This document shows, piece after piece, positions 1-6,155 of a stretch of DNA of 12,823 nt. The first letter of the stretch is position 1. The number at the start of each line of letters is the position of its first letter. The translations under genes were made by a program, and so were the position numbers. The DNA comes from Methanomicrobiales archaeon (lineage in GTDB: Archaea; Halobacteriota; Syntropharchaeia; Alkanophagales; Methanospirareceae), in assembly GCA_003160755.1 (NCBI GenBank), contig QEXZ01000033.1, forward strand, positions 1 through 12,823, written 5' to 3'. Below the pieces are notes generated by a model, which saw only the letters and a program-made list of their open reading frames with translations, searched no databases and was not told the origin of the DNA.

Positions 1-474
1 TGGGTAGAAGTCATGCTGGTAAAGGGGCTCAATGACTCAGCAGAGGAATTAGAAGCGATAAAAAGCAGGCTTAGCCCCTTAGAGCCTGACCGAACGTATA
101 TAAATGTCCCGATAAGACCCCCTGCGGAACCGTGGGCTGTGCCTCCTGATAAAGAGAGCATCGCATTAGCACATGCGATTCTCGGTGATGTTAATGTAGT
201 GGATATTACCGCGGAGGAGACCGGTGAATTTTCCACTGAGGGGTTTACAAACCATGAAGACGCAATATTAGCAATAATAAGACGGCATCCAATGAGGGAG
301 GAGCAGGTTATAGACACGTTAAAAAACCTTTCTTTCAAAAAGAAAGCTTTACCAAAGAAATATAATATTCAGGACAGCTTAACGAGGCTGGAGGAAAGCG
401 GAAAAATAAAGAAAGTAGAATACCGAAAAAAAGTCTTCTGGCTTACAATGGAGGAAAAAAGAGGACATGACTAA
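1..474 (+). CDS. Radical SAM protein, C-terminal part (COG0731-like), with winged-helix tail
   Basis: Partial gene; its start lies left of the window. The frame is open from base 1 (W-V-E-V-M-L-V-K-G-L-N-D). The stretch with WVEVMLVKGLNDS, then PDRTYINVPIRPPAEPW, matches the end of the radical SAM barrel in the family that begins with an FGPVPSRRLG-type motif (COG0731-related Fe-S oxidoreductases). The CX3CX2C cluster motif itself is outside the window. The last 60 or so residues, from about EDAILAIIRRHPMREEQV to the end, look like a winged-helix domain, which is usual for this family. The substrate is unknown. The stop overlaps the next gene's start by 8 bases, so the two are probably co-transcribed. 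A stem-loop at 324-350 lies inside the coding sequence at the domain linker (see findings). The family call is by recall of motifs. Confidence 0.8.
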   Translation, partial: WVEVMLVKGLNDSAEELEAIKSRLSPLEPDRTYINVPIRPPAEPWAVPPDKESIALAHAILGDVNVVDITAEETGEFSTEGFTNHEDAILAIIRRHPMREEQVIDTLKNLSFKKKALPKKYNIQDSLTRLEESGKIKKVEYRKKVFWLTMEEKRGHD

Positions 475-916
475 CCCGAAACCTAATGGTGGTGAGAGAA
501 GCATTGTCATGTCTTTTTACCGAGCATTCAAAAGTTTAGGGACAGCTCTTCCAACGTTGCTGGGTGTTGTCCTGCTTTTGGGGCTTTTCCTAACCCTTGT
601 ATCAAAACAGCTTATTGCATCTGTATTTACCGGAGAATTGTTTCGTGATACGGTAATTGGTTCCGCAATGGGTAGTATCGCAGCAGGTAATCCCATCACC
701 AGCTATGTAATAGGTGGGGAGCTTATGAAAGAGGGCGTGAGTCTCTTTGCGATAACCGCTTTCATAGTGACTTGGGTAACGGTTAGTATAGTTCAATTTC
801 CCGCGGAAGCAGCCATTTTAGGCAAACGATTCGCAGTTATTAGAAACTCGCTGGGGTTTATTCTTGCCATCTTTGTATCCATAGCAACGGTTACCACATT
901 GATGGTGATTCAATGA
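467..916 (+). CDS. Half-size ArsP/DUF318-like permease, first subunit
   Basis: An integral membrane protein of 149 residues. I see about four membrane segments: near residues 27-47, 60-84 (with the motif GNPITSYVIGGEL), 92-115 and 128-148. The GNPITSY..GGEL and QFPAEAAILGKRFA motifs are those of archaeal half-permeases related to the ArsP/DUF318 permease family (PF03773), where a full protein has two such halves. The next gene encodes the other half, so the pair likely forms one transporter; the substrate is not deducible. The start at 467 overlaps the upstream stop and has GGAGG at 450-454. A second possible start is ATG 509, with GGTGAG at 491-496, which would remove a short hydrophilic N-terminus. 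Confidence 0.75.
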   Translation: MTNPKPNGGERSIVMSFYRAFKSLGTALPTLLGVVLLLGLFLTLVSKQLIASVFTGELFRDTVIGSAMGSIAAGNPITSYVIGGELMKEGVSLFAITAFIVTWVTVSIVQFPAEAAILGKRFAVIRNSLGFILAIFVSIATVTTLMVIQ

Positions 917-942
917 AGGTCTGGTCGTGAGGAATACAGAAA

Positions 943-1467
943 ATGAAGATTTTGGTAGAGAAGAAAACAAAATGGGGTAAATACTATAGCTTCTATTTTT
1001 TGGTCGCTGTTATTTTTCTATATTTTCTTCTCTTTTTCTTCGACCCGGAAGGAGCATATAACGCTCTAAAAGTGAGTGGGAACATATTTATTCAGATAAT
1101 TCCAGTATTATTGCTTGTCATCCTTTTTATGGCGCTTATAAATTATTTCTTACACCCAAAAACTGTGGCGAAGTACGCGGGAGAGAGGTCGGGAATAAAA
1201 GGATGGTTCTTCGCTATATCCGCGGGAATAATTAGCCATGGACCTATTTATATCTGGTATCCTTTATTGAAAGAGCTTCGAGACCAGGGTATGAGAAGTG
1301 GCTTAGTTGCTGCTTTTCTGTACAGCAGGGCTATAAAAATACCACTGCTGCCCTTGATGGTCTATTATTTTGGGGCATTATTTGTGGTCGTGCTGCTGCC
1401 CTATATAGTTATTGCCTCTCTCATAGAGGGTGAAATTGTTGAAATAATAGAAAGGCGAAAAAGATAA
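943..1467 (+). CDS. Half-size ArsP/DUF318-like permease, second subunit
   Basis: A membrane protein of 174 residues with about five hydrophobic segments, near residues 15-34, 48-69, 87-106, 118-140 and 143-160. The segment SAGIISHGPIYIWYPLLKEL resembles the repeated half-motif of ArsP-type permeases, in which a glycine-proline turn is followed by Y..YPL..EL. It lies 26 bases after the first half-permease on the same strand, with GTGAGG at 927-932 as ribosome-binding site, so the two are most likely a split two-subunit permease. No conserved cysteine of the arsenical-binding type is visible, and arsenic transport should not be assumed. Confidence 0.72.
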   Translation: MKILVEKKTKWGKYYSFYFLVAVIFLYFLLFFFDPEGAYNALKVSGNIFIQIIPVLLLVILFMALINYFLHPKTVAKYAGERSGIKGWFFAISAGIISHGPIYIWYPLLKELRDQGMRSGLVAAFLYSRAIKIPLLPLMVYYFGALFVVVLLPYIVIASLIEGEIVEIIERRKR

Positions 1468-1543
1468 AATACCGTAAAGTATTCATAACTATTGGATGTT
1501 CAATCTCCTATTTGCAATCGTAATTGAGTTACCTCTATTCCTT

Positions 1544-2557
1544 TTAGGTGTCTAATATCCCATCTATCATGGCACCACAACTTGGACATCGAGAATCTCG
1601 TATTTTATTCTCCAGAATCTGGAATCCATAGCGCCGGATTAGCAACTCTCCGCATCGGTAGCAGTAGGTATTCTCCCCTCCCTCGCCCGGAACATTGCCC
1701 TCGTACACGTATCTCAATCCTACTTCTAACCCAATTTCCCTCGCTTTACGTAAGGTAGTAACAGGTGTTGGGGGGAGATGAGTTAGCTTATATGTGGGAT
1801 AGAACTGTGAGATATGCCATGGGATGTCCACGCCTACACTTTTGATGAACTCCGCAATCTCTCTGAACTCTTCCTTAGTATCGTTCAACGTTGGTATAAC
1901 CAGCGTGGTTACTTCAACCCAAACTCCCAAACTCTTGTATAGCTTTATCGCATCCATGACGGGTTGCCGGTGCCCACCGCAAATTTTTCGATACAGGTCC
2001 TCGGAACCTTTCAGGTCTACATTTACCGCATCTAAATAAGGGGCGAGAGTGCGTATCGCCTCCTCCGTAGTATGCCCGTTTGTGATAAAGGTGTTGCATA
2101 TCCCTTCTTTATGCGCCAGTATGGCGGTGTCATAAGCGAACTCGAAAAAGATGGTCGGTTCGGTATAAGTGTATGCGATGGTTCTACAACCGTTTTGCTT
2201 GGCTGCCGCAACAATCTCTTCAGGCGATGCATCTTCACCTATTATCTGTTTCTCACCTTCTTTTGGCATCTGAGAAATATGGAAGTTCTGACAGTTCTTG
2301 CATCTGAAGTTACAGCCAACCGTAGCAATTGAGTATGCCTCAGAGCCGGGATGGAAATGGAAGAGCGGTTTCTTCTCTATTGGGTCAATCCCTTGCGCAA
2401 CTACCTTACCATAGACCAGGCTGTAGAGGACACCGCCCCTGTTTTCTCTAACTCCACATATCCCCCTCCTCGATTCGTTTATCTTACAATGATGTGCGCA
2501 TAGGTGACATCTAACCGCGTTCTCTTCCAGTTTCTCGTAAAACATCGCCTCTTTCAT
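1544..2557 (-). CDS. amrS: AmmeMemoRadiSam system radical SAM enzyme (AmrS-like, COG1180)
   Basis: A full-length protein of 337 residues. The N-terminus has a cysteine-rich motif, CHLCAHHC at residues 17-24 plus GICGVRENRGG at 32-42. The family signature VYGKVVAQGIDPIEKKPLFHFHPGS follows, and then the radical SAM cluster CNFRCKNC (C82, C86, C89). The C-terminus ends in a zinc-ribbon-like CYRC...CPSC. This layout is typical of the AmrS/PflA-like proteins of the AmmeMemoRadiSam set, which usually co-occur in a genome with MEMO1 and AMMECR1 homologues; neither is in this window. The reaction is not securely known to me. The upstream GAGGGAG supports the start. It is convergent with the permease genes and divergent from the corrinoid adenosyltransferase. 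Confidence 0.9.
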   Translation of the reverse strand: MKEAMFYEKLEENAVRCHLCAHHCKINESRRGICGVRENRGGVLYSLVYGKVVAQGIDPIEKKPLFHFHPGSEAYSIATVGCNFRCKNCQNFHISQMPKEGEKQIIGEDASPEEIVAAAKQNGCRTIAYTYTEPTIFFEFAYDTAILAHKEGICNTFITNGHTTEEAIRTLAPYLDAVNVDLKGSEDLYRKICGGHRQPVMDAIKLYKSLGVWVEVTTLVIPTLNDTKEEFREIAEFIKSVGVDIPWHISQFYPTYKLTHLPPTPVTTLRKAREIGLEVGLRYVYEGNVPGEGGENTYCYRCGELLIRRYGFQILENKIRDSRCPSCGAMIDGILDT

Positions 2558-2602
2558 TTTAACTCCCTCTCTTTTCCTTTCGATTTATGTGACGGGGTTT
2601 GT

Positions 2603-2637
2603 GGAACCGTTTAAAAAGATGCAGGCATGGATGATTA
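2603..2637 (+). promoter_or_regulatory. Possible TATA region for the cobO-DUF2111 operon
   Basis: The divergent gap between amrS and cobO contains a TTTAAAAA box at 2610-2617, which would place transcription start near 2636-2640, with about 40 bases of AT-rich leader. A second AT-rich candidate, TATATTAA at 2659-2666, is too close to the start codon unless the transcript is leaderless. No ribosome-binding site is obvious before ATG 2679. Which box is used cannot be decided from the sequence. Confidence 0.35.
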
Positions 2638-2678
2638 CTTATTACTGATAAGGAACACTATATTAAAAATATACAATT

Positions 2679-3203
2679 ATGAACCCAAGAGAGGGAAAAG
2701 TCATCGTCTATTATGGAAAGGGAGAGGGAAAGACAACAGCCTCTATTGGTCATGCCATAAGGACATTGGGTCACAAAAAAAAGGTAGTGATATTGCAGTT
2801 TATGAAAGGAAGGCAAACTACCGGGGAATACCAGTTTCTAAAGAACCTCGATAACCTCCAGATACATCTTTGCGGTATCCCGGGTTTTTTAAAGGACGAA
2901 AAATCGCGGGAGATACATCTCAAAAAGGCTAAAGAGGGATTGGAACTCGCTCATAGAGTGCTACGTGAAAAACAAGCCGACCTTTTGATTCTGGACGAAA
3001 TATTGTACGCGGTAAAATTCGAGCTGTTAACAGAAGACGATGTTTTAGAGCTGTTGGAAAAAAGAGGTCATACTGACATCATTCTTAGTGGAAGAGAGCC
3101 AGGTGCCAGAATAATCGAGATGGCTGATATAGCAACTCACATGGAGAAGGTCAAGCATTATTGGAATGAAACTAGCAGCACAACTTCAGGAATAGAATAT
3201 TAA
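2679..3203 (+). CDS. cobO: Cob(I)yrinic acid a,c-diamide adenosyltransferase (corrinoid adenosyltransferase)
   Basis: Cytoplasmic enzyme of 174 residues. It transfers the 5'-deoxyadenosyl group of ATP to the cobalt of a corrinoid, giving adenosylcobalamin precursors. The P-loop YYGKGEGKTT (residues 11-20) follows a short N-terminus, a VVILQFMKG strand follows at 36-44, and the Walker-B-like LLILDEI is at 102-108. The LSGREP motif at 136-141 corresponds to the LTGRN-type loop of the CobO/BtuR/CobA family. Length is normal for the family. The start is the first ATG giving the canonical short N-terminus; an overlapping frame from 2627 is not coding. It is followed after 29 bases by the DUF2111 gene on the same strand, which suggests a two-gene operon. 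Confidence 0.9.
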   Translation: MNPREGKVIVYYGKGEGKTTASIGHAIRTLGHKKKVVILQFMKGRQTTGEYQFLKNLDNLQIHLCGIPGFLKDEKSREIHLKKAKEGLELAHRVLREKQADLLILDEILYAVKFELLTEDDVLELLEKRGHTDIILSGREPGARIIEMADIATHMEKVKHYWNETSSTTSGIEY

Positions 3204-3232
3204 ATTAAAAGAAAAAAAGAGAAGGTGTAAAA

Positions 3233-3640
3233 ATGGGAGAAGAAGAGTTGAGTATAGTAGTAAATGAGGACGCAACGGCAGAAGAAATTGCACCGATAGC
3301 GAAAGCGGTGAATGACTTGTTTGTAATGCCAGTCGCTATGCGTTCCCGGAATAAAAAGGGCGTTAGAGTGGAAAAAGGAGAAATTATGGATTCGGAATAC
3401 ACCGGTCCGGTATTAGAGCGAGTGCTCAAGGAGAATCGGGTGATACACACAAATCTTCTTAAGGGTAGATATGCAGGTGTACCGGTGGTTGTTGCTCCGG
3501 TTAGAAATAGGAAAGGGGATGCGGTAGCAGCTTTGGGCATTTTTGACCTGGTTGGAACGGTAGATTTGGGCGCGCTATTTGCCGACTATCCCGCAGTTCT
3601 CGAACAAGTTAGGTCGTATCATAAAGGAGAGCGAAAATAG
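3233..3640 (+). CDS. DUF2111 domain protein
   Basis: A soluble protein of 135 residues. I recognise the DUF2111 pattern: an N-terminal TAEEIAPIAKAVNDL helix, then MRSRNKKGVRVEKGE (about residues 37-51), DSEYTGPVLERVL, and a C-terminal sheet with VPVVVAPVRN and ALGIFDLVGTVDLG. As I recall, the family occurs mainly in methanogens and related archaea, and its function is unknown. The pattern of a small alpha/beta fold ending in a glycine-rich strand could suit a ligand-sensing domain, but that is inference. GGTG at 3224-3227 supports the start. It lies directly behind the corrinoid adenosyltransferase, which hints at a link to corrinoid use. Confidence 0.8.
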   Translation: MGEEELSIVVNEDATAEEIAPIAKAVNDLFVMPVAMRSRNKKGVRVEKGEIMDSEYTGPVLERVLKENRVIHTNLLKGRYAGVPVVVAPVRNRKGDAVAALGIFDLVGTVDLGALFADYPAVLEQVRSYHKGERK

Positions 3641-3724
3641 AATTATTAGAATTAATTGAAATTGTGAATGAAAAAGGCAGAAGACCAAAGTAAAACAACA
3701 ACAAAAAAATAAATAAATCTGCGT

Positions 3725-3756
3725 CTTAAATAGAAGGAAGCTATAGTTTATACACA
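3725..3756 (+). promoter_or_regulatory. TATA box for the DUF2284 gene, probably leaderless
   Basis: CTTAAATAG at 3725-3733 lies about 25-30 bases before ATG 3757, the usual archaeal distance from TATA box to transcription start. The transcript would then start at or very near the start codon. No ribosome-binding site sits at a working distance; the purine-rich GAAGGAAG at 3733-3740 is 16 bases away. Confidence 0.45.
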
Positions 3757-4347
3757 ATGGAAAAAGATTTGGATACACTTTTGCAGGAATTAAGGAAGAT
3801 ACACGAGGATTTTAAACGTATTCCCGCGGATGAGATAGAAGTAGCTGATTGGGTGCGGTGGAAATGCCGGTATGGGTGTAGAGGCTATGCGAAGCATCTT
3901 ACCTGCCCTCCTTATACGCCAACGCCAGAAGAGACGAGAAAGCTCATAAAGGGCTATAAAAAGGCGATTATCGTGAGATTCAAAGACGTGCAGCCGAATC
4001 CTGACGTTCCTTCTTACCATATCCATCACTTTTTATGGGATGCTATCAAGAAGATAAGCGATACGATGTTTGAGCTGGAAAGATGCGCTTATTTAGCGGG
4101 CTATTACAAAGCATTTGCTATGACTGCACTTCCTTGTTCCTATTGTGAACCCTGCATTCCAGAGAAGGAGAAAGTCTTAGATAAAGAGCCAAAGCGATTC
4201 TGCGCACATCAGGATAGAGCAAGACCATCAATGGAAGCATGCGGGATAGACGTTTTCGCAACGGTTCGAAAAGTTGGCTACGAGGCGGAAGTGTTCACAT
4301 CACCATATCAAAAACTGACTTTTTACGGGTTACTTTTGGTTGACTGA
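3757..4347 (+). CDS. DUF2284 cysteine-rich metal-binding protein
   Basis: A soluble protein of 196 residues. The conserved block WKCRYGCRGYAKHLTCPPYTPTPEE (C37, C41, C50), followed by KAIIVRF, and the later CSYCEPC (C127, C130, C133), FCAHQDRARPSMEACGID (C149, C162) match the DUF2284 family of predicted metal-binding proteins (COG5423), likely holding an Fe-S cluster or zinc. The biochemical role is unknown. The gene stands alone, with its own TATA-like box and apparently a leaderless start. It is followed by the gene-free stretch that holds tRNA-Gln on the other strand. Confidence 0.85.
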   Translation: MEKDLDTLLQELRKIHEDFKRIPADEIEVADWVRWKCRYGCRGYAKHLTCPPYTPTPEETRKLIKGYKKAIIVRFKDVQPNPDVPSYHIHHFLWDAIKKISDTMFELERCAYLAGYYKAFAMTALPCSYCEPCIPEKEKVLDKEPKRFCAHQDRARPSMEACGIDVFATVRKVGYEAEVFTSPYQKLTFYGLLLVD

Positions 4348-4350
4348 GTA

Positions 4351-4389
4351 AATTTCACCGCAGAGCATACGGAGAACGCGGAGGTAAAA
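4351..4389 (+). repeat. Dispersed CACCGCAGAG...ACGGAGAACGCGGAG repeat
   Basis: A degenerate repeat built of 10-12-base units ending in GCAGAG, CGGAGA or GCGGAG, directly behind the DUF2284 stop codon. Its best partner in this window is the reverse complement of 7722-7750, which shares TTCACCGCAGAGC, then ACGGAGAACG. A third relative is at 7650-7677. Confidence 0.6.
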
Positions 4390-4419
4390 AAAAGTTTCAC
4401 AAGAAAATTTTTGATAATC

Positions 4420-4450
4420 GGACGCAGATGACCGCAGATAATCAGGATTT
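4420..4450 (+). repeat. Dispersed ACGCAGATGACCGCAGATAATCAG repeat
   Basis: A short degenerate tandem of the unit (A)CGCAGAT at about 11-base spacing. It is related to the ACACAGATT units at 4728-4754 and 4783-4806. It lies between the DUF2284 gene and tRNA-Gln. No coding potential is seen in 4348-4534. Confidence 0.45.
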
Positions 4451-4534
4451 TAAATATAAGGCATTTGATTGATAATTTGAGGAAATAGTTTTCTGCGTAA
4501 TCTTGTGGTTAATAATTTTTGGAATGACTATAGA

Positions 4535-4607
4535 TAGTCCCGGGAGGGTTCGAACCTCCGTCACTGGCTCCAAGGGCCGGTATGCTTGACCACTACACCA
4601 CGGGACT
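4535..4607 (-). tRNA. tRNA-Gln (anticodon UUG), with C33
   Basis: A complete 73-base cloverleaf. The acceptor stem is AGTCCCG/CGGGACT with A73, and no CCA is encoded. The D arm is GTGT/GCAT with a 9-base AGTGGTCAA loop, the T arm is GGAGG/CCTCC with loop TTCGAAC, and the variable region is TGAC. The anticodon loop reads CC-TTG-GA, giving anticodon UUG (bases 4571-4573), which decodes CAA as glutamine. The acceptor and D arm match archaeal tRNA-Gln. Two oddities: position 33 is C rather than the near-universal U, and the anticodon stem CCGGC/GCCAG has a C28-A42 mismatch. A TATA-like CTTATAAA at 4659-4666 could serve as promoter, with a leader of about 30 bases. Confidence 0.9.
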
Positions 4608-4727
4608 GAGTAGGTTTTAGGTGTTAGGGTTAGAGCACCTGACAAGCTGCACCACTCGTTTATAAGTTATAACTATATAATTATCTTTTTTTCATTGTAT
4701 ATACTGTATGACTTCCCTGTATTTAAG

Positions 4728-4754
4728 ACACAGATTTACACTGATTTACGCGGA
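4728..4754 (+). repeat. ACACAGATTTACACTGATTTACGCGGA dispersed repeat
   Basis: Three degenerate copies of an 11-base unit (ACACAGATTT, ACACTGATTT, ACGCGGA). Related units occur at 4783-4806, at both edges of the two-hairpin element (4824-4893), and at 12579-12594. It is not a CRISPR array: the units are too short and touch each other. Confidence 0.6.
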
Positions 4755-4782
4755 CATATTTGAGTTTGACATTGTTGATGTT

Positions 4783-4806
4783 AACCACAGATTACACAAA
4801 TTTTGC
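4783..4806 (+). repeat. AACCACAGATTACACAAATTTTGC dispersed repeat
   Basis: Two degenerate 10-11-base units (ACCACAGATT, ACACAAATTT) of the same family as 4728-4754. The copy flanking the second two-hairpin element begins almost identically (AACCACAAGATTACACA at 12579). Confidence 0.55.
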
Positions 4807-4836
4807 ACTTTGCAATTTGTTTTGTCTGTGTTAATT

Positions 4837-4877
4837 AAGCCCTTTCAGGGCTTGCGGTGATGTGGGCAGAGCCCACA
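4837..4877. repeat. Two-hairpin intergenic element, copy 1
   Basis: Two adjacent perfect hairpins: AAGCCC-TTTCA-GGGCTT (4837-4853) and TGTGGGC-AGA-GCCCACA (4861-4877). Read on the minus strand, the order and loops match copy 2 at 12596-12635: a GTGGGC-TCT-GCCCAC hairpin, a 5-7-base spacer, then a hairpin with the CCCTGAAAGG core. The stems differ at paired positions in a compensating way. ACACAGA-type repeat units (minus-strand reading) border both sides, at 4824-4834 and 4881-4893. Confidence 0.7.
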
Positions 4878-4914
4878 AGCGTTAATCTGTGTCAATAATT
4901 TATTATGTTCTGGT

Positions 4915-6069
4915 TTATTCTTCTTCACCATGCTCTTCCCACGTCTGCATATACTTCAACCCTAACTCTTTTAGCCTTGCTTTATCTATATGCGCCCCTA
5001 TCGTGTACGTCCTGATAAAATGCTCAAACTCGCTATGTAAAGACCGAAAAGTTGGATGTTCCGCAGAAAGTAACTCATTATCCTTCTGGAACTCATATTT
5101 TATCTCAAAATGAACTGCAGATTTCGTCAGCCGCTTCAACTCGTCAAAATCCAGCGAGTGGTAAACGTGCAAGGGAATGTCCTGCACCTTTAACCTCGCA
5201 ACTTTGTCTCGCGGATTGCATTCCAGAATGCGGCGTTTTATGGCACTTTTTATCTCGTGCGTATCAAGACCGTGGCAAACAATTGGCTCCAAGTCCACCA
5301 TTTCTCTTGCCTGTAAAGGATGAAATACAACTTCTTTTTCTCCATTGGCATCCAAAGAGACTTCTAAGAACCCTTTCTTGTCGTTCACCTCGTTAAAGCT
5401 GAATCGTTCGGTTGACCCGGCGTAATATGCGTTTTCCATTACTCTCGTGCACCCGTGAAAATGGCCCAATGCGAGGTAATCGAGTTTTGTCAGGTCGTCA
5501 ATATCAACCACCTGCTCGTTGAAGTCGCCCATCATAAAGGCTGGTAGTCCGACACCGAGAACGCTTGCGTGAAGAAGTGCGACATTAAAATTAAAATTAG
5601 AACCATTAGCGTCAATATTCAACGTCATTTTATTCTTCTCGCCCTCTATATCATCGGAATGCGGAATCGCATGTAGTTTCAAATCGTCAATTTCAATGAG
5701 TTCATACTTGTTCTCATAAACCACGTACACCTCAGGAATATGCTCAAACAGGCTGAATACACTGCCCGTTTCCTTCAACCGCGGCGTTTCGTGATTGCCT
5801 GAAATCACTACGAAAGGTATGCCCGCTTCACTTAACCGTATTAGCTGCTCGAGAACGAAACAAATAGCGCGGTTTGTCGGGCGTACAGAATCAAACAGGT
5901 CGCCTGCGTGTAATATAATGTCTGGCTTTTCTTTCACTGCGTAGTCTACAAATTGCTTGAACGCTTCGTAGGTGTCCACTTCTCGTTGGTTCAGGCCTGT
6001 CGCTTCGTCTATCTTCCGATATGCTGAATAGCCTATGTGTGTGTCCGCAAGGTGAAATATTTTCTTCAT
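4915..6069 (-). CDS. mre11: Mre11-family DNA repair exonuclease
   Basis: A metallophosphoesterase of 384 residues. Mre11, with the ATPase Rad50, binds and processes DNA double-strand breaks. Phosphoesterase motifs are in order: LADTHIGY (D9, H11), GDLFD (D57), SGNHE (N92, H93), the LLHAS histidine (H167) and GHFHG (H203, H205). The acidic C-terminus fits the family's Rad50-binding tail. I place the start at ATG 6069, which gives the canonical MKKIFHLADTHIGY beginning; an in-frame TTG two codons upstream is the alternative. No rad50, herA or nurA is in the window, although archaeal mre11 usually sits next to rad50. Instead two unrecognised genes precede it on the same strand. Confidence 0.9.
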   Translation of the reverse strand: MKKIFHLADTHIGYSAYRKIDEATGLNQREVDTYEAFKQFVDYAVKEKPDIILHAGDLFDSVRPTNRAICFVLEQLIRLSEAGIPFVVISGNHETPRLKETGSVFSLFEHIPEVYVVYENKYELIEIDDLKLHAIPHSDDIEGEKNKMTLNIDANGSNFNFNVALLHASVLGVGLPAFMMGDFNEQVVDIDDLTKLDYLALGHFHGCTRVMENAYYAGSTERFSFNEVNDKKGFLEVSLDANGEKEVVFHPLQAREMVDLEPIVCHGLDTHEIKSAIKRRILECNPRDKVARLKVQDIPLHVYHSLDFDELKRLTKSAVHFEIKYEFQKDNELLSAEHPTFRSLHSEFEHFIRTYTIGAHIDKARLKELGLKYMQTWEEHGEEE

Positions 6070-6077
6070 AAACAACT

Positions 6078-6105
6078 TTTCTTTTAAAAAGAAACCTTTA
6101 CTAAG
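6078..6105. repeat. TTTCTTTT/AAAAGAAA hairpin repeat in the mre11 leader
   Basis: A hairpin TTTCTTTT-A-AAAAGAAA (6078-6094) followed by CCTTTACTAAGG, just upstream of the mre11 start. The stretch AAAAAGAAACCTTTACTAAGG is close to AAAAAGAAAGCTTTACCAAAG at 337-357 inside the radical SAM gene, so this looks like a dispersed repeat. Confidence 0.45.
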
Positions 6106-6118
6106 GATTTTTTTTTTT

Positions 6119-6155
6119 CCAAACCGCTAAACCGCTAACAAACGAAACCACTAAA
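6119..6155. repeat. AACCGCTAA short tandem repeat
   Basis: Degenerate 8-9-base units: AAACCGCTA, AACCGCTAA and a diverged AACCACTAAA. The last unit contains the stop codon of the minus-strand gene ending at 6151. Confidence 0.4.

Noticed and set aside
1468..1543. Terminator between convergent genes
   Set aside because: The stretch is AT-rich with no clear hairpin or T-run in either direction, so I do not annotate one.
2558..2678. Cobalamin riboswitch upstream of cobO
   Set aside because: The leader is too short and lacks the conserved B12-box; no such structure can be drawn.
2627..2854. Open frame overlapping the start of cobO
   Set aside because: It is in another frame of the well-supported adenosyltransferase gene and shows no family resemblance.
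4626..4652. tRNA-like fragment (GGTTAGAGCACCTGAC...) beside tRNA-Gln
   Set aside because: It recalls a D arm and anticodon stem, but no acceptor or T arm can be paired around it; likely chance or a very short relic.
4728..4806. Possible CRISPR array
   Set aside because: The repeated units are 10-11 bases, degenerate and mostly contiguous, with no regular spacers and no cas genes.
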